Below are positions 59,459 through 64,000 of a stretch of 64,000 nucleotides of DNA, piece by piece. Within the stretch, counting starts at the first letter, position 1. The number at the start of each line of letters is the position of its first letter. Source of the stretch: Deuterostichococcus epilithicus (Eukaryota; Chlorophyta; Trebouxiophyceae; Prasiolales; Stichococcaceae); the NCBI GenBank assembly GCA_033439295.1, contig JAVTLE010000023.1:434001-498000 (forward strand), written 5' to 3'. Below the pieces are notes generated by a model. It had not been told where the DNA came from, made no database searches, and was given only the letters and a program-made list of their open reading frames with translations. The position numbers and the translations under genes were made by a program.

Positions 59459-62400
59459 ATGGTGGCGGGCATGCAGACCAGCGCTCCCCTCGGCCTGCTG
59501 CATGCCTGCCGGCGGCTGGGCAGGCTTCGGCGTGCAGCGCCGACTGATCTGCAACATCTCCGAATCCTTCCGGCAGCAGCTGCTTTGGTGCTGGCACTAG
59601 TGGCACTCTGCCAGCCCGTGCTGGCTGGCAGCGCACCCGTGGACCCTGCGGGGCGGCCACCGCTCCAGGCCAACGCAGCTGCAGCGTCGCGGCAGTATGG
59701 AGAAACGCCCGAAAATCAGATCTCCGAGGCAGCCATTGAGGACCTCGTGGGCCGGGTCAGCATTGGCGATGCGGCAGCGGCGTGGCGGTTCTACCATGCG
59801 CTGAGCCCCTTGGACGGCGACGGTGACCCCGTGTTGCTGGTGCGAGCGGCCAACTTCCAGACTCAGTCTGAAGATCTGATCTGACCGCTTGCCTGCTGCA
59901 CAGCAGGCTCCGCTTGCCGCATTGCGCTGTGTGCGAGGTGTGCAAACATCTGCGAAGCAGTCTTGCTTGAAGTTGCCATGTGGTCCACTATTGCTTCGGA
60001 GTACCGGTTGAGGCTGATCAGCGGGGCTTAAGGACTGGCTGTGTCTGCGCTGGCAGTATCTCATCAGCCGATTCTACGGCGCCGACAATGTGAGGCGTTA
60101 CGAAGAGGTTATGCGTGCACACGCTCGGGTAAGACGAGAAATGGTGATGCGAGTCGATGCCAAAGCATGCAAACAGGCCGTCTTTCAGTTGCCGTGTGTC
60201 GATTATGCAACTTTCGAGGTTGAATGTGTGCTATGCAATCTCAAGCACCGCACCCTTGCGCAGGCTTTCACCAATGCCCTGTCAACGCTTCAGCTGCAGG
60301 TCAGATGCTTTGGCTTCTGTTGCTGCCCGTCACTGCTGCATGCTCACGTTAGTGACCCATGGCACGCCGGCAGGTATTCTTGAGAAACTGCTCGACAGGC
60401 TCCGGAATGATGGATCAATTGATGCTACTGTGCCTTGAGGCTGATTCACCTTCATTGATTCTGCAGTATAAACTGCGGTACCTGCTTTTTGTCAACTCGA
60501 CTTTACAGCCCGGCACAGCGTCGCTGCCTCCATTCCCAAGCGGTGGTAATGCGACGGAATTTGTGGCATTTGACATCTTCTACACCATAGGGCTGTACCG
60601 GGGACAGATCCTGACGGCCCCCTTGACCACAGACCTCCTCGGTGGGTGCTATGCCTGCGCCTGAGCATGATGCCGCATCGCTCAATGACTTGGCTCCATG
60701 ACAACGAGTTTGCAAAGCCAACCAGCTGCGGCAAGCCGACACAAGCTTGAGCAGCTGTAGAGATCGCAAGACTGATGCAATGCATCGCTGCTGCAGCGGC
60801 CTGACACAAACCTCACCAGCCGATGTGGTGTCCTGGCATCGACTGATGCTCTGTCTCTGTGCACCGCAGCGGTTGTGGCCAATTTCGCGAAGCAGGAGTT
60901 TGCAAAGGTGTGGCTTTTTGACAGAACATCGAACTCGCATTTGCACAGTACCAGAAATCGCAATAGCCTTTCAACCTATTCGTCCTTCCCGACAGCAGCT
61001 GCTGAGCGCGGGTGCCCTTGGCTGATTGCCCGTCCACCTGTGCAATTTCCAGGTAAAGCTCAACATCCGTGGCGAGCGTGCAGTAACATCGGACCTCTCC
61101 TATGCCAAGGGTGCGAAGTTGCCTGCCCTACGATGGTACCACTCGTGACCATGCATCAGAACTAGCTGCTGGGCCCCGCTCTTGGCTGCTGCCTATGCTA
61201 CAGGGGGCGCCGCTGCTGCTCACGCTGCCATGCTAAAGTGTGCCCTTCGTCGTCCACTCTGATCGGAAACCCGCTTGGCATCCCTGCTGCCTGTGTGCAG
61301 GATTCCACAACGCCCAGGCGCAATTCTTTGACCAGCGATTTAACATGCTCCTCAAGGTGAGTGCAGCTCGAGGATGCATGCCGTTGATTGTTTGCTCCGC
61401 TGTAGCTGGCATGGATGAGGTCTGAGTTGACTTGAATGCACATAGATGGTTGGTGTGTTTGACGACTCTTCAGCAGTTTAGTCGCAAATGTAGTCGCAAA
61501 TTTGGGCAAACATCAGGGGTGTGCGTGTGCCACGCCGAGCCTGTACACGAACTCCTGGACCATGCGCCTGCACTGAAACCCATGGAATAAGGACTGCTGG
61601 CTGTGCTGGCAGGTGACGGGCGAGGGGCTGGCGACTTCAAGGCCAGAGCTGCAGACGCTCACGATGGTGGCGCTGCGCGACTGCTTTGGCGCAGCAAATT
61701 CCACAGTCCGCACGCTGAACCTGACGGACTGGCGCGTCTCCGCGGCCGCGCCGCCTGCTCGCCGCAGGTGAGGGTTTACACCCCCTGACGGCAGCCTCCT
61801 GCGCCAGGTCTGCTGCCATGAGGATATGGGGAAATGAAGGTAACAGGGAATGAAGGCAAAGTCGGGGATCCAGGCTGCGGCTGCCGGACGTGGCACGATG
61901 GACGCCTCCGGTCATGCAGCCTTGGCGATGATTTATTGACTCTGGTTTCTGCGCCATCTAGGTCAGCTAGCACTTCAGCCAGACTGCCGCTTCCCAGCCA
62001 GAACCTTTTGAACCTACGTTGCTGACCATGTCATCCTGGCTGCAGCCGCACCCCGAGTCACAAACCATGCGCTGCCTGCAGGCATCGGCGCGCCCTCACT
62101 GCAGCGGGCGGCGCCTCCGCCAATCTGACGACAGTGGATATCACTCTCGTCACGCGCATGATCCGTGAGTGCTGCCCACCCACGCCTCTGCCTGAGTTGC
62201 ATCGGTGATGCAGTTTCCTGCCAACCCAAGTGCTGCAGGGGCTCTGCCGGCGCAGCGCACAGGCACCTCGCAGCGGCGTTGCATGGCCTACAAGCGGACG
62301 GGGTTTAGGGAGGAGCGCTTCTGCAGTATTGCTCGTGCACCCTGTAGCGCCGCACCCCCCAAAAAAGCTGTGCGAATCCTACTCAGAGCAACTTAGCTTT

Positions 62401-64000
62401 TTCGCTTCCTAGCGGAGAATATAAAGGCCCTGGCTATTTTGGTTAGGCTAGGGGCTAGGGGCTATATTTCTCCACGACGAAGCAAACGTATTGAGACTCG
62501 TTCCTGAGGCTCCTCTCTGGGATGCACGACTTTGCAAGGTCTTTCAACCTGACTCGAGTATGTGTGACGACTGCAGCGGTGGACGCTGTGCTGCCCAGGC
62601 AACTAGTCGCCGCAGCGCTCGGCGGTGGCCGCTTCGAGGCGGCGTCTGGGCGGCTGGGCGTTCGAATGAGCGCGGCACTGCTAGACGACCAGATCGTGAC
62701 CAGACAGGTGTGCCAGGATGCCGCCGGCGCCGCTGGGACTGCTTCAATTCAGCCATGCATCCTCCTCAGGAAAGAGGCCTGCAGGGCAGCTTGAATGGAC
62801 AGGCGCTGTCCCCGCTGTCGCCACAGGACTGACGCCAAAGGCGTGTCACCAGCCCCCGGCTGCCCAATGTTCGGCAGCGGCCAGGAACACTGCTGAGCCA
62901 AAGGCGCTGGCACTCGGTCGGGGGCGGCCTGCATCCTCCGGAGCAGAATGCTTCAGAATGCATCGTCTGAGCATGTCAGCATGTGAAACATGGGCATGCG
63001 CAGGTGCTGGCAACAGGGGGGTTGCAGCAGCGGGTCACACGCGATGCGGTCAGTGGCTGGAATGTACCGGTGGCCACGACAGTCAGTCTTGTCGCCCCGG
63101 GTAGCATTGGCATCGTGTCGCCAAACGTCAGCGCTGCAGCCCTCAGGTGAGATAGCCGTCCGACGGCAACAGCTCGATGTGGAGGCAACGTAAGCAGGTA
63201 GGGTCTAATGCATGGCATGACGCAGGAGGCCGAGCATCTGAGCAAAGATGGACATCCTCCGTTAAGCCCTGAGGATGACCTCGCACTACGTCATGCCGAT
63301 GAGGGGCGACCACCGCCAACCACAGTAGTGCCTAGGAGCGAACTCAATGCAACTAATGGTGAAATCTTCGTGCGGTCAACGTGGCAAGGCCGAAATGCGT
63401 CTCACACAGCCCTAGTTTTCGCTCCCATCCCGATCGGCCCCCCTCGGGTCGGTGACATGGATGAACACTTTCCTCCTCCTCTGACGCAGCAGGCCTGCCA
63501 GCGATCCCGCTGGGGGTGCCACATCAGAGGACCCAGCAGTACTGTTTCACACAACCGCAAGGCGGCTGCAGCTGTCGAGCGTGTGCACATGTGTACCGAG
63601 GAGCATAATCGGAACATTGAATCCTGCAACCCTACTGCAGGGACAGCGGCAGCTCGCTGAGCAGCGCCGGCATCGCCGGCATCATTATCGGCGCGGTGGG
63701 CGCATTCGCCATCCTGGCGGCAGCGGCTGCACTGGGTGCGCTCCGTGAACGCTGTATACTCCCGTGCAATGCCGATCTGCATGGCCGCTGCTGCTGTTCG
63801 TGTTGCTCAAGTATGTTCAGTGGGTGTTGGGTGTCGGGTGTCATGGACACAATCGAAAAGTCATAGTGCCATCCCGAGCTTTGAGGTTTGCGCCGTCCGC
63901 TGCCGTCCTCCAGCGTGCCTTGCGGAGCGCTTGTCTGCCTGCAAAGCGAGCTCGCCTATGAGCGGCATGCTGTGGCACGAAGGTGTGCTGTTCGTCACCC
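59459..64000 (+). CDS. RLK4: receptor-like protein, ectodomain and TM (3' part outside window)
   Basis: Plus strand. ATG about 59459, then hydrophobic AAAALVLALVALCQPVLAG. Ectodomain exons: AAWRFYHALSPLDGDGDPV (to about 59837), YLISRFYGADN (about 60060-60090), 60467-60641 (YKLRYLLFVN...AFDIFYTIGLYRGQ then TAPLTTDLL), 60870-60907 (VVANFAKQEFAK), about 61052-61108, 61301-61355 (GFHNAQAQFFDQRF, ends LLK), 61613-61767 (ELQTLTMVALRDCFGAANST), about 62100-62160 (LTTVDITLVTRMI), 62577-62707 (RQLVAAALGGGRFEAASGRL), 63031-63146 (RVTRDAVSGWNVPV...). From 63641: SSAGIAGIIIGAVGAFAILA then ALRER, a transmembrane segment with basic stop-transfer. These blocks parallel RLK2 and RLK3 in order, so a kinase domain to the right of the window is expected but not seen. 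Splits LLG/AVVANF with an intron that RLK2 lacks. Confidence 0.72.

Overview
The window looks like nuclear DNA of a green alga, most likely a trebouxiophyte chlorophyte. Genes are broken into many short exons by GT-AG (and some GC-AG) introns, coding DNA is GC-rich with poly-Gln and poly-Gly tracts, telomere-type TTTAGGG units occur inside the sequence, and the gene content is algal/plant: a plant-type phosphoglucomutase, a DUF2358-SOUL heme-binding protein, a carotenoid cleavage dioxygenase, and receptor-like kinases of TKL type. The lineage is inferred from these traits; no marker gene fixes it. I saw no rRNA, tRNA, CRISPR array or complete transposon.

Layout, left to right. (1) 70-2933 (+): the 3' half of phosphoglucomutase. 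(2) 3979-9130 (-) and 11235-15957 (+): two divergent paralogues with a Gln/Gly/Pro-rich N-terminus and a von Willebrand A (vWA) domain carrying a MIDAS metal site. Their exons match almost one for one. (3) 17285-22588, 23443-31846 and 33735-42946 (all -): three tandem receptor-like kinases, here RLK1, RLK2 and RLK3, each with a hydrophobic N-terminal segment, an ectodomain, a transmembrane segment and a kinase domain. (4) 44339-48592 (+): a plastid-type DUF2358-SOUL protein. (5) 49337-53185 (-): a secreted or anchored V8-like (S1B) serine peptidase. (6) 53991-about 57800 (-): a carotenoid cleavage dioxygenase. (7) 59459 to the right edge (+): RLK4, whose ectodomain and transmembrane segment are in the window; any kinase domain would lie beyond it.

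The most interesting content is the receptor cluster. RLK2, RLK3 and RLK4 share an ectodomain that I do not recognise, built from about seven short blocks in the same order and often with the same exon edges. RLK1 has a different, shorter ectodomain and a damaged or unusual kinase catalytic loop. RLK2 has Arg where the ATP-anchoring Lys should be. RLK3 looks like a normal kinase. The cluster may therefore mix signalling and non-signalling receptors.

A second theme is 'exon echoes': decayed tandem copies of single exons beside the working exon. They are clear in the SOUL gene (three copies) and the plus-strand vWA gene (two exons), and possible in phosphoglucomutase. Telomere-like tracts at intron edges and GC-AG introns are further signs of active intron/exon turnover. 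Exon edges were read by eye from splice consensus and protein family conservation. Start codons and poorly conserved exons are the least certain parts.
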